Positions 51,638 to 61,816 of a DNA stretch of 64,000 bases are shown here, one piece after another. Origin of the DNA: DASPWV01 sp046726375 (GTDB taxonomy: Bacteria; Acidobacteriota; Vicinamibacteria; Vicinamibacterales; UBA2999); the NCBI GenBank assembly GCA_046726375.1, contig JBKPAJ010000001.1, positions 1 to 64,000 on the forward strand. Reading direction: 5' to 3'. The notes beneath the pieces were generated by a model, which worked only from the letters and a program-made list of their open reading frames with translations, searched no databases and had not been told where the DNA came from. The position numbers were made by a program, and so were the translations under genes. The stretch's first letter is position 1. Each line of letters begins with the position of its first letter.

Positions 51638-53509
51638 ATGATTGAACTACGGAGCGGCCTGGCGAATACCTACTACGACGTTTATACACGTGAGGCGCTT
51701 GAGGCGCTCGGCGCGCTGGCGCCGCTCGACGAGCGGCGGCGCGAGCTGATGCGCGCGCGGATTCAGCGCCGGACCACACGCGCCAGGAATCACGAACGGA
51801 TCACGTTCCTCGATCCCGGCACGCGGCTCGGCAGCACGAGCTTGACGGCAGCGGACGCGCGCGAGGGGAAATTCGAAGGCAGCGCCATTCCACACGATCT
51901 GAAGCGACAGTGGATTCAGGGTACGGGTCCCGCGGCAAAACCGAACACGACAACCGCCAAGAGCATCCGCAACATCGCCTATGCACTCCTGTCGGGGGCT
52001 GATGGCTGGATGTTCGACGGTGAGGACGCGCTTGGCCAGGTCCACACCATGTCGCTCGACAACCAGCGCAATCTCAAGCTGGCGATTCATCGCGATCCGC
52101 TGTTTCTGACCGCCGCCGAGCAAGTGGCGCGCGAGATGAACCTGTGGGCGGAGGGTTTTTTCGGCCGGCCGATCATCGACAACTGGCAGCGGCAGCTCGA
52201 GTTGACAACCAAACTCTTTCGTCCGCGCGGCTTGCACCTCGACGATCGCCATATCCGCCACACCGATGGCGGCGGCTTTTCTGCGTCAATCGCCGATTCC
52301 ACCTTGTTCATCGTGAACAACCACGCCCGGCTGCACGCAGACGGATCGTCGTTGGTGCTGTATTTGCCGAAGATTCAGACCGCGGACGAAGCGTCGTTCT
52401 GGAACGATCTGCTGACCTCGCTCGAGCGGCAGCTCGGAATTCCCGAGAGCGCAATCAAGACCTACGTGCTGGTCGAGCAGGTCGAAGCGTGCTTTCAATT
52501 GATGGAGATCCGCGCGGTGCTCGGCAAGCGCTTCGTCGGATTCAACACCGGCCGGTGGGATTACATCAACAGCGTCGCCGACGCCATGGCGTGGGAGCGC
52601 GCCTTCGTCAATCCCAACATCGATGCCATCACGATGACGTATTCCTACATGCGCGCGTATGAGGATCGTGTGCGCCGCGCCGTCAACACGCCCGACCGTA
52701 ACGGCCAGTTTGCGTTGTGGCAGGGCGGGATGGAACCGAACATTCCGGTCGGGTCACCCGAGGGCGTCACCGCCGGGATGACGCGCGCGCGCGCCGGCGC
52801 CGAACGCGAGCAACGCGAAGGCGCGAGTGGCAAATGGGTTGCGCACTGGAAAATGGTGCACATCGTCCGGCCAGTCTGGGCAGTAGTCGGCGAGCAGAAT
52901 CAGCTCGGACGCCGCTTCCCACCGCTCACCTACACGCGGGCCGACGCCGATGCGCTGTTCGCGCTCGAGGACGCGCCACGAACGATTCGCGGTGCGCGCG
53001 ATCTGCTCAGCGTCGCCCTACAGTACGGCAACGCCTTTGGCCAGGGTCTGCAGGCGGCCGCGCTCAAACCCGCGGACTTCTTCGGCAACGATGATGTCCT
53101 CTACCTCATGGAGGACATGGCGACTGGTGAGATTCGCCTGAGTATTCTGTGGGAATGGTTGCACAAGGGGGCGACGCTCACCGCTGACGACGAGATCGGC
53201 GTGAAGGTGGGCCAGACCTTCACAGCCGATCTCTGCGCGCGGCTTCTGGAGGAGGAATACGAGAAGCTGCGCAAAGCGAGCAATCGCGACGTCCACGACG
53301 ATTCCAAGGACACGACGCTGCCCGTCGCGCGCGAGATCGTGGACGCCTATCTCAAGGATCCGGTCAAGCTTCCCTGGTATATCGACCTTCTCAACATCAC
53401 GCTCGGGACCTACGACCTACAGGAAGCTAAGCGCCGCATTGGACTGCTCGTGTCCGCTTTCCGCAAAGACGGGACGCGCATCACTGAGAATCTCGACTTC
53501 GCCGCTTAG
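51638..53509 (+). CDS. Malate synthase, AceB-like
   Basis: 623 aa, longer than E. coli AceB (533 aa). Condenses glyoxylate with acetyl-CoA in the glyoxylate shunt. Key regions: GADGWMFDGEDALGQVHTM, the catalytic Arg/Asp-type stretch FVGFNTGRWDYINSVADAMA, the QGGMEPNIPVG block and GKWVAHWKMVHIV. The extra length is mainly N-terminal (about residues 1-90) and in the C-terminal helices. No isocitrate lyase gene is in the window. The last 93 bp overlap the end of the convergent otsA gene. Confidence 0.88.
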   Translation: MIELRSGLANTYYDVYTREALEALGALAPLDERRRELMRARIQRRTTRARNHERITFLDPGTRLGSTSLTAADAREGKFEGSAIPHDLKRQWIQGTGPAAKPNTTTAKSIRNIAYALLSGADGWMFDGEDALGQVHTMSLDNQRNLKLAIHRDPLFLTAAEQVAREMNLWAEGFFGRPIIDNWQRQLELTTKLFRPRGLHLDDRHIRHTDGGGFSASIADSTLFIVNNHARLHADGSSLVLYLPKIQTADEASFWNDLLTSLERQLGIPESAIKTYVLVEQVEACFQLMEIRAVLGKRFVGFNTGRWDYINSVADAMAWERAFVNPNIDAITMTYSYMRAYEDRVRRAVNTPDRNGQFALWQGGMEPNIPVGSPEGVTAGMTRARAGAEREQREGASGKWVAHWKMVHIVRPVWAVVGEQNQLGRRFPPLTYTRADADALFALEDAPRTIRGARDLLSVALQYGNAFGQGLQAAALKPADFFGNDDVLYLMEDMATGEIRLSILWEWLHKGATLTADDEIGVKVGQTFTADLCARLLEEEYEKLRKASNRDVHDDSKDTTLPVAREIVDAYLKDPVKLPWYIDLLNITLGTYDLQEAKRRIGLLVSAFRKDGTRITENLDFAA

Positions 53510-54961
53510 CGCTTCGTACTTGGCAGTGGCGAGCACGTCGTCGAGGATCCGCAACGACCAGGCGTGGGCGTCGTTGGTCTGCACGACGCGCCGCATCTGC
53601 CGCATCCGCTCGCGCTGCTCGGCGGCCGGCATGTGCAGGCTGCCGGCCAGCAGCGCAGCGGCGCCGTCGATGTCGTGCGGATTGAAGACCACTGCGTCGT
53701 GCAGCTCGTTCGATGCGCCGGCGAACTCGCTGAGCATCAACACGCCCTGCTCGTCGTCGCGCGCCGCGACAAACTCCTTGCTGACGAGATTCATCCCATC
53801 GTGCAGGCTGCTGACCATGCACACATCGGCGGCCCGGAAATACTTTGCGATCGTCGCCTGTGAATGATGCGCTTCGGCGAGCACGATCGGACCGTACTCG
53901 CGCGCTGAGAACCGGCGGTTGATCCGCTCGGCCGCTTCCAGAATACGCAGCCGCGCTTTGCGGTAGGCCGAGAGCCGCGGACGGCTTGGCTGCGCGAGCT
54001 CGACGAACACGAAGCGGCCGCGCAGATCGGGCCTCATGTCCAACAGCCGTTCGACGATCAGCAGTTTCTCTTCGATGCCCTTGGTGTAATCCAGCCTGTC
54101 GACGCCGATGGCGAGCACCACATCGGAGTCGAGGCGAAGATCGCGGCGAACCGTTTCGCGGCAGGCCGCGATCGGCCCCGCATTGGCCCAGTTACCAGGC
54201 CATTCGATTGAGGCCGGGTAATCGCGAACGAGCACGCGGCGGTCCTGGTACTCGATGACGCCTTCGCCGGCGTCGATTTGTGCGCCGAGCACGCGATCGA
54301 CCGTCTCCACGAAATTGAAGCAGTCTGCCGGCGTCTGAAAGCCGAGCACGCTGCTCCCGAGAAGGCCCTGCAGAATCTCGCGCCGCCAGGGGCAGGTCGC
54401 AAACGTCTGCCAATGCGGCCACGGAATGTGCCAGAACGTCGCCAGCGCCGCCGACGGAAGACGTTTGCGAATCATGAGCGGAGCCAGCGCGAAGTGGTAG
54501 TCCTGGACGAGGATGACCGGCGGAGTGGCGCGCGTTTCCTCGCACACCGCGTTGGCGAAGCGCTCGTTGATGCAGGAATAGGTGTTGAAGTCGTCCGACC
54601 GGAACACAGGCTGGACATAAGTGCGATGACACAGCGGCCAGAGCGCGCTATTGGAGAAGCCGTCGTAGTACTCGCGCTCTTCGTCTTCCGACAGCCACAC
54701 GCGCCGCAATCGATAGGACGGCGCTTCCGGCGGCACGTTGACGACGTCACGATCGTAGGCGGCGTCGCGATCACCGCTGCCGGACCCGTGCGCGACCCAT
54801 ACGCCCGAACATGCGACGAGCAACGGTTCAACGGCGTTGACGACGCCGGAGTTCGAGCGTCGAACTCTGATGTGACCCTGGCTGTCGCGGTCGTGGGTAT
54901 ACGGTTCGCGATTGGCGAGCACAATCACTTGCGGGAGCTGCTGGCTCATCTGTTCTCTCAT
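53417..54961 (-). CDS. otsA: Trehalose-6-phosphate synthase (GT20)
   Basis: About 514 aa. Joins UDP-glucose (or another NDP-glucose) and glucose-6-phosphate. GT20 text is clear: VIVLANREPYTHDRD, SNSGVVNAVEPLL, VQDYHFALAPLMIRKRLPSA, TFWHIPWPHWQTFATCPWR, GVDRLDYTKGIEEKLLIVER, SSLHDGMNLVSKEFVAAR, LSEFAGASNELHDAVVFNPH. Three close ATGs (54982, 54961, 54949) can start it. The C-terminal 30 residues (from about GEVEILSDARP) are extra and lie over the end of the malate synthase gene. Opposite to the kinase-regulator-otsB operon. Confidence 0.94.
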   Translation of the reverse strand: MREQMSQQLPQVIVLANREPYTHDRDSQGHIRVRRSNSGVVNAVEPLLVACSGVWVAHGSGSGDRDAAYDRDVVNVPPEAPSYRLRRVWLSEDEEREYYDGFSNSALWPLCHRTYVQPVFRSDDFNTYSCINERFANAVCEETRATPPVILVQDYHFALAPLMIRKRLPSAALATFWHIPWPHWQTFATCPWRREILQGLLGSSVLGFQTPADCFNFVETVDRVLGAQIDAGEGVIEYQDRRVLVRDYPASIEWPGNWANAGPIAACRETVRRDLRLDSDVVLAIGVDRLDYTKGIEEKLLIVERLLDMRPDLRGRFVFVELAQPSRPRLSAYRKARLRILEAAERINRRFSAREYGPIVLAEAHHSQATIAKYFRAADVCMVSSLHDGMNLVSKEFVAARDDEQGVLMLSEFAGASNELHDAVVFNPHDIDGAAALLAGSLHMPAAEQRERMRQMRRVVQTNDAHAWSLRILDDVLATAKYEALSGEVEILSDARPVFAESGHEQSNAALSFL

Positions 54962-55073
54962 TGTCTTTCGAGTAAACCGCATCGAACCGCGCTTGGGTAT
55001 CCGGCCGAGGGGGGAAATCCCGTCGGGTGTACAGGGGATTGAGCCGCGCGCGCGAAACCACTATGTTCGTGGG

Positions 55074-56432
55074 GTGAGATTCAAGACCTGGCCGATTGCG
55101 GCGGTGGGACTGACGAGCTTGCTGGTCCTCGTCATTTACTCCGTGTTAACAGCGTCGAGCAAGGCACAGGACATCTACACTCGGCTCGATCAACTCAACT
55201 CGCATCATCGCGAAGTCGATGCCAAACTTCGACGGCTGCGCTCGGACGTCCATCTCTCGGGAATCTTCGTCCGCGACTATCTGCTCGACACCGAGCGCGA
55301 GCATGCCGAGGATTACCAGCAGCAACTGGCTGAGTTTCGCAGGGCCAACCAGGCGACGCTCGCCGAGCTTCGCGCGCTCGTTGGCGAGGAGCAGAAAGGA
55401 CGGATTGAGACGCTGCAGTCGCAGCTCGACGAATACTGGCGCGCGTTCGAGCCGCTGATCGACTGGAGCATCGCCGAGAAAATCCTGCTGAGCGCCCGTT
55501 TTCTCAAACGGGATGTGATTCCGCGCCGCGAGGCGGTATTGTCGATCGCGCAGGACATCGAGGAGCTGAACAACGTCAACCTTGCGGCACAAGGCGCCGA
55601 GGTGACGAGGCAGCAGGCCGCGTTCCGCCGAGAGCTGTACACCTTGCTCTGGCGCAGCCTCGCGCTCGGCGTCTTTCTCGCGCTTACAGCAGTCATCCGC
55701 CTGCGCGTCGTCGAGCGGCGCTCCGAGGAGCAAAAGCTCATCGCGCAAGATGCCGCACGGCAGCTGCGACAGTTGTCGCAACAGCTGGTCGCCACGCAGG
55801 AGGAAGAACGGCGAAAGCTGTCGCGTGAGCTGCACGATCACGTCGGGCAGATGCTCACCGCTTTGCGGATGGAGCTTGGCCGCATCGATCGGGTGAGCGC
55901 TTCCGGTGACTCCCGCATCGCGACGGCAGTGGCCGAGTGCCGCAAGCTCGTGGACGAAATGGTGCACCTCGTACGCGATCTTGCGCTCGGCCTGCGCCCC
56001 AGCATGCTCGATGATATCGGCTTGCAGCCCGCGCTCGAGTGGCAGGCGCGCGACTATTCGCGGCGCTACGGTGTGCCGGTGGACGTCAACGTGAGCGGCG
56101 ATCTCGACAGCTTGAGCGATCAGCACCGCACATGTGTGTACCGCGTCGTGCAGGAGGCGTTGACCAATTGCATTCGACACGCGCGCGCGACCCGTGTCAG
56201 CATCAAAGTGCATGCGCGGCCGCAGGTGATCGATTTGTCCGTCACCGACAACGGTGTCGGCCTCGATCCGGCCATGCGACACGAGGGGCTCGGCCTGCGC
56301 GGCATCGAGGAGCGCGTGCACGAGCTGCACGGGAGCGTGGTCATGGAAAGCGCGGCCGGCAAAGGCTCAACGCTCACCGTCCGCTTGCCGCTCACGATCA
56401 CGGAGGACGCACTTGCGAGTGCTGCTGGCTGA
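55074..56432 (+). CDS. NarL/DegS-type sensor histidine kinase of the trehalose cluster
   Basis: 452 aa from the GTG at 55074, the first good start after which the first helix (AAVGLTSLLVLVIYSVLT) begins. Helices at 8-26 and 191-210 enclose a helical periplasmic sensor of about 160 residues (four-helix-bundle or CHASE3-like). HisKA_3 with His254 (RKLSRELHDHVGQMLTALRM), then the ATPase: QEALTNCIRHARATRVSI, DNGVGLDPAMRHEGLGLRGI. The response regulator overlaps its end by 20 bp. Signal unknown; osmotic or desiccation stress is likely from the trehalose genes on both sides. Confidence 0.93.
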   Translation: MRFKTWPIAAVGLTSLLVLVIYSVLTASSKAQDIYTRLDQLNSHHREVDAKLRRLRSDVHLSGIFVRDYLLDTEREHAEDYQQQLAEFRRANQATLAELRALVGEEQKGRIETLQSQLDEYWRAFEPLIDWSIAEKILLSARFLKRDVIPRREAVLSIAQDIEELNNVNLAAQGAEVTRQQAAFRRELYTLLWRSLALGVFLALTAVIRLRVVERRSEEQKLIAQDAARQLRQLSQQLVATQEEERRKLSRELHDHVGQMLTALRMELGRIDRVSASGDSRIATAVAECRKLVDEMVHLVRDLALGLRPSMLDDIGLQPALEWQARDYSRRYGVPVDVNVSGDLDSLSDQHRTCVYRVVQEALTNCIRHARATRVSIKVHARPQVIDLSVTDNGVGLDPAMRHEGLGLRGIEERVHELHGSVVMESAAGKGSTLTVRLPLTITEDALASAAG

Positions 56433-57054
56433 TGATCACGCCATCGTCCGCCGCGGACTGCGCAGCCTGCTCGAAACCGAACCGGGTCTGACCGTTGTCG
56501 CGGAAGCCGCGGACGGGCTCGACGCGCTTCGCCTGACTGAGGATCACGAACCGGATGTCGTCATTCTGGACGTCGCCATGCCGAAGTTGAACGGCATCGA
56601 CGTCGCCGCGCGGGCACAAAAACTGAAGCGGCCGCCGAAGGTCATTATCCTCAGCATGCACGCCGACGAGTCGTACATCATTCGCGCGCTGTCCGCGGGC
56701 GCGCGCGCGTATCTGCTGAAAGATGCCACCGATGAGGATCTGCTTCCTGCCGTCCGCACGGTCGCCGCGGGGAAGCCGTTCTTCAGCCCGGCGGTGGCGG
56801 GCGTGCTGGTCGAGGACTACATGCGACAGTTGCAGACGCGAGGGTTGAGCGATTCATATCACCTGCTCACCGACCGCGAGAAAGAAGTGCTGCAATTGCT
56901 GGCCGAAGGACGATCGAACAAAGAGGTGGCGTCGCTTCTCAATCTCGGCCTGTCGACGGTGGAAACGCATCGCGCCAATCTGATGCAGAAGTTGAACCTG
57001 CACAACACGGCCGAAATCGTACTCTACGCGGTGCGCAAGGGCATCATTGTCTAG
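56413..57054 (+). CDS. LuxR/NarL-family response regulator of the trehalose cluster
   Basis: 213 aa. The TTG at 56413 is chosen as start because GGAGG lies 6 nt upstream and it gives the normal receiver start RVLLADDHAIVRRGLRSLLE. Acidic D7/D8, phospho-acceptor D53 (VVILDVAMPKLNGIDV), K103. LuxR-type HTH at about 147-205 (LTDREKEVLQLLAEGRSNKE, LGLSTVETHRANLMQKLNL). Overlaps the kinase gene by 20 bp and otsB by 1 bp, so all three are one transcript. Probably controls otsB and perhaps otsA. Confidence 0.94.
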   Translation: MRVLLADDHAIVRRGLRSLLETEPGLTVVAEAADGLDALRLTEDHEPDVVILDVAMPKLNGIDVAARAQKLKRPPKVIILSMHADESYIIRALSAGARAYLLKDATDEDLLPAVRTVAAGKPFFSPAVAGVLVEDYMRQLQTRGLSDSYHLLTDREKEVLQLLAEGRSNKEVASLLNLGLSTVETHRANLMQKLNLHNTAEIVLYAVRKGIIV

Positions 57055-57806
57055 TGTCATCGTCTAGCGTCATCGGCGACGAGTGCCGCAGCGGACCTCT
57101 CACGCTGCTGCTCGATTACGACGGCACGCTCGTTCCCATTGTGCCCACGCCCGATCTTGCTGTACCCGATGCCGAACTGCTGAACCTTCTCGCAACGGTC
57201 ACCGAACGCGCCGAGCTCGTCCTGCACATCGTGAGCGGCAGGCCGCGCGACATCCTGGATGCCTGGTTCAGCAAGCTTCCCGCATCGTTGTGGGCAGAGC
57301 ATGGCTTCTGGCACCGGCCTGCTCCAGGACTCGCATGGGTCCCGGCTGGAGACATTCCGACCGAAGCGCTCAAGGCTATCCGTCCGATCTTCGACCGCGC
57401 CGCGGCCAGAACCACCGGCTCGTTCGTCGAAGAAAAGTCTGCATCGCTGGCGTGGCACTACCGGCAGTGCGACCTGCAAATCGGCGAAGAGGCCGCGCGA
57501 GCGTTGCGATCGACGCTCGACAGGGCACTCGGGGGGACGCCGCTCGAGCGTCTCGACGGGAACAAGGTGATCGAGGTCCGGCCGCGTGGCATCAGCAAGG
57601 CGCTGGTCGCGCGCCATGTCTGGGCCCAACATGTGCCGGACACCGCGGTCGTGGCGATCGGCGATGACATCACGGACGGCGAGTTGTTCGAAGCCTTGCC
57701 CGACTCCGCTATCACGATTGCCGTCGGCCCGCGGGCGGCCGGCGCCAAGTATCACGTCATCGATCACCACGACGCCCGCGATCTGCTGCGCGCACTCGTC
57801 CTCTAG
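57054..57806 (+). CDS. otsB: Trehalose-6-phosphate phosphatase
   Basis: 250 aa, HAD superfamily. DYDGT at 21-25 gives the nucleophile Asp21 and Asp23; motif III/IV text is LDGNKVIEVRPRGISKALVA and AIGDDITDGELFEALP; SGRPRDILDAWF is the HAD motif II region. Dephosphorylates the OtsA product to trehalose. The GTG start shares one base with the regulator's TAG stop. Trehalose protects against osmotic stress and drying. Confidence 0.94.
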   Translation: MSSSSVIGDECRSGPLTLLLDYDGTLVPIVPTPDLAVPDAELLNLLATVTERAELVLHIVSGRPRDILDAWFSKLPASLWAEHGFWHRPAPGLAWVPAGDIPTEALKAIRPIFDRAAARTTGSFVEEKSASLAWHYRQCDLQIGEEAARALRSTLDRALGGTPLERLDGNKVIEVRPRGISKALVARHVWAQHVPDTAVVAIGDDITDGELFEALPDSAITIAVGPRAAGAKYHVIDHHDARDLLRALVL

Positions 57807-57993
57807 CCAACAACAACTAGCCAGGGGCCACAGCGTCAGTCGCGAGATCGACAAAAGGCCTTTGGCTAGCCTGCGCGTTCCGTGCTGCCAGAGCTTGACT
57901 TCGCCGCTGCATGAGGTCTATTAACCCATCGCGGCCGTTCCGGCGCATTCGTCGCACTTGCACGTCTTCAGGCAATCGGCCTCTGGAGGTGGT

Positions 57994-60900
57994 ATGGGCC
58001 TCGTCCCTCGACTCGCATGCAGTCGTCTTCTGCTTGTGTTCGCGCTGGGCGTTACCTGTTCCGGCCTGGGCGCAAACCGGCATCGCTTCGCTGATCGGCG
58101 AAGTCACTGATCCATCGAAACAGATCGTTCCCGGCGCGACCATTACCCTGACCAACGCGCAAACCGGTGTGTCGCAGACCACCGTCACCGACGAACGCGG
58201 GACGTATCGCTTCGTCAACGTGCAGCCTGGGCGCTACAACCTGAAAGTGGAGCTCGCCGGTTTCAAGACCTCGCTCACAGAAGGCGTCGCGCTGCAGGTG
58301 GACACGACAACGCGACAGAACGCGGTTTTGGAAGTCGGCGGTCTTGCCGAAACGGTCAGCGTCGTTTCTGAGACGACAGCCCTGAACACAACGGATGCCA
58401 GCCTCGGCAACGCGCTGTCGCGCGAGCAGATTCGCGCGCTGCCGGTCGAAGCGCAGAACGTCGTGCACCTGTTGAGCGTGCAGGCGGGCGCGGTGTTCAT
58501 TCCCGTCAACATCAACTCGGATCCGGAAGATTCACGTTATGGCTCGGTGACCGGCGCGCGCGCCGACCAGCAGAACGTCACCCTCGACGGCATCGACGTC
58601 AACGATCCACAGAATCAGACCGCCTACACCTCCGCTGTCAAGATGACGCAGGAGTCGCTGCAGGAATTCCGCGTGAGCACGTCGACGTACAACGCGGACA
58701 TGGGCCGGTCGAGCGGTCCCCAGGTAACGCTCGTCACACGCAGCGGGATGAACAATTTCGACGGTGCGGGCTATTGGAGCTTCAGGCGCACTGCAACCTC
58801 GAGCAACGAATACTTTCTGAAGCTGTCGCAGGTGCTTGCCGGTCAGGAAAGCAAAGCGCCCAAACTTGATCGGGACAACTTTGGCGGATCATTCGGCGGT
58901 CCTATTCGACGCAATCGGCTGTTCTTTTTTGGCAACTTCGAAAAACTTCGCGAGCGAAGCGAAACGCCGGTGGTACGCAACGTCCCGTCCAATTCGTTCC
59001 GCGATGGCGTGCTGATGTATCGCTGCGCCGTGCCAGCGGCGTGCCCCGGAGGTCGGTACGCGGCTTTGCCAACACGCATACCGTGGCGTCCGGCTGGTAC
59101 GGCATGTCACCGCAGGAGATCGCGGCGATCGATCCGCTCGGCATCGGTCCGAGCGTGGCCGCGTCGCAGTACTTCAAACAATTCCCTGCACCCAACGAAC
59201 CGGGGACCGATGGCCACAACCTCATGGATTTTCGTTTCTCGGCGCCGATCGAAAACGACTTCAACACGTTCATCACGCGCATCGACTACAAAGCAAGCGA
59301 ATCGGGCAATCACAACTTCTTCGGCCGCTTCGGCAGGCAGGACGACACCATCAACGATCCGCCGCAGTTTCCTGATCAGGACCCGCGCCGTTCGCGGCTC
59401 TTCAACAACTTCGGTTATGCGTTCGGGTACGACGCGGTGCTGTCGAAGACCCTGACCAACAGCTTCCGCTACGGTTTGACCAAAATCGACGAGCGCAACG
59501 AAGGGGTGACCAACGTCAACTACGTGATCTTCCGCTTCATCTCACCCTTCGACGGCGTTGGTGATACCAACAACGGCGGAACGTTTACGGATGCGCGCGA
59601 GACGCCGACCCAGAATTTCGTCAACGACCTCAATTGGTTCAAGGGGGCGCACAACTTCAAAGTTGGAACAAATATCAGGTTTACTCGCGTGCCCAAGGAG
59701 CGATTTCAATCGTCATTTTTGAGCGCGACCGTAAATCCATCATGGGTCGCCGGCATCGGTCAGCGGAACATGCCCGGCAGCTCGTTCTGTACCGCGCCGA
59801 TCTGTGGATCGCTGCCAGCGGTTGCGTCGACCGGCGTCGCCGGCTACGGGGACGCGTGGCTCAACATCATCGGCGTACTCTCGCAAGCCACTCAGCGCGC
59901 AAACTACGATCGGAATGGCACGCCGCAAGCGCCAGGCACAGCGGTAGCGCGCGAGATCGAAGCGATGAGTACGAGTTCTACGTTCAGGATGCGTGGCAGC
60001 TGCGATCGAACGTCACGTTGACCGCGGGCGTCCGTTACAGCCTCTACTCGCCGTCGTACGAAGTCAACGGGCTGCAGGTGCAGCCGACAATCAACATGGG
60101 CGAGTGGTTCAACCAGCGCGTCGAGAACATGAAAAACGGGATTCCGTCGAATCGGAGCCCGATTGTGACGTTCGATCTCTCCGGTCCGGCGAACGATCGT
60201 CCCGGGTTCTACGCCTGGGACAAGAACAACTTCGCGCCGCGCCTGGGGATTGCGTGGAACCCGTCCGCCGATCTCGTGATTCGGGGCGGCTACACCAAAG
60301 TGTTCGACCGCGTCGGGGCGGGGCTCGCCACCAACTTCGACGAAGGATTCGCGTTTGGCATGTCGACGACGATTTCGAGTCCGTTTGGCGCACCCTACGA
60401 AACGAATCCGGACGTGCGGTTCCGCAGCGTGACGACGTTGCCGCCGACAGTACCGACCGCGCCAGCCGGTGGGTTCCCGCAGACGCCACCCCTTCGCGCC
60501 GGCATCATCACACAGAGCATCGATGAGTCGCTGAAGACGCCGTATGCCCACATGCTCAGTGCTACGGTGGGCCGCGACCTCGGACACAACTTCGCGGTCG
60601 AGGCCGGATACGTCGGACGCCTGGGTCGCGATCTGCTGATCCGCCGCGACATTGCGATGCCGCTCAATCTTGTGGACACGCGCTCGAACACCGACTACTT
60701 CACCGCCGCTCAGGCAGTGATCAGAGCGGCACAAGCGGCAGGATTGACCCAAACTTCGCCGGCCGCGCGTTTTCGGGGCTCGCCAACATTCCGTACTGGG
60801 AAAACCTGTTTCCGGCGGCTGCGGGCGGCGGTCTCACGGCGACCCACGCCATCGCACTCGCGTTCATGTCGAACTCGCCCGACTGGATCACTGCGCTCTA

Positions 60901-61806
60901 CGAAATGGACACAGAGTGCGAACCCGCGTGCAGCATCTTCGGTCCATACTCGTACTTCTCGGAGCAGTACGATTCGCTTGCGGCGGTGAGCTCGCTCGGT
61001 CGATCCAACTATCATGGGCTGCTGTTGACGCTCCGGAAGCGTTACTCCAACGGCACGCTGTTCGACTTCAACTACACGCTGTCGCAGTCGAAAGACAACG
61101 GGTCGCAGGTGGAGCGCGGCAGCGCCTTCGGCAACTTCGGCAACGGCGGTTACTCAGGCTTCCTGATCAACTCGTTCGATCCGGATTCCAACTACGGCAT
61201 CTCGGATTTCGACGTGCGGCATCAGATCAACTTCAACTGGCTCGCTGAGCTCCCGTTCGGTACCGGCAAACGCTATGGCTCGAACGCCGGCGCGTTGAAT
61301 CATCTCATCGGCGACTGGTCCATCGCGGGCTTGTGGCGCTGGACGAGCGGCTTCCCATTCAACGTCCAAAACTGCCGCTTGTGCTGGGCCACCAACTGGA
61401 ATCTGCAGGGCAACGCCATGCTGGTCGACCCGACAGGCTGCCCCCGACGGAGACGACGAAAGACGCCGTCGATCATCGGCCGAGCCCGTTCGAAGACGCG
61501 ACCGAGGCGCTCACCTATTTTCGCCGGGCACTGACAGGCGAAGTGGGCATCCGGAATGCGCTGCGCGGTGACGGGTACTTCACGATCCATCTCAGCATCG
61601 CCAAAAGCTTCGGACTCGGCATTGCGGACAATCGCGTGCGCTTCGTCTGGGACATCTTCAACGTCACCAACACGCCGAAGTTCGACGTCGGCCAGCTGAC
61701 GATGTTTCCAGATCGGGCTGGATTCGGACGCTACAACGGCACGCTCGCGACCTGCGATGCGCAAGCCGGGCGATGCATGCAATTTAGACGTCGATACGAA
61801 TTCTAA
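57994..61806 (+). pseudogene. TonB-dependent receptor broken by five frameshifts
   Basis: The ATG at 57994 follows CTGGAGG and reads a signal peptide (GLVPRLACSRLLLVFALG). The frame then changes near 58045 (to LPVPAWAQTGIASLIGEVTD), 59050 (to SVRGFANTHTVASGWYGMSP), 59960 (to DEYEFYVQDAWQLRSNVTL), 60745 (to DPNFAGRAFSGLANIPYWEN) and 61440 (to LPPTETTKDAVDHRPSPF), ending RRRYEF. The first shift is +1; the last four are each -1, fitting single-base losses. Between shifts the protein is intact over about 1270 codons: regulatory fold, plug (LPVEAQNVVHLLSVQAG) and barrel (GGPIRRNRLFFFGNFEKLRE). Recent decay or assembly errors. Confidence 0.88.
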
Positions 61807-61816
61807 GCATCGCCCA

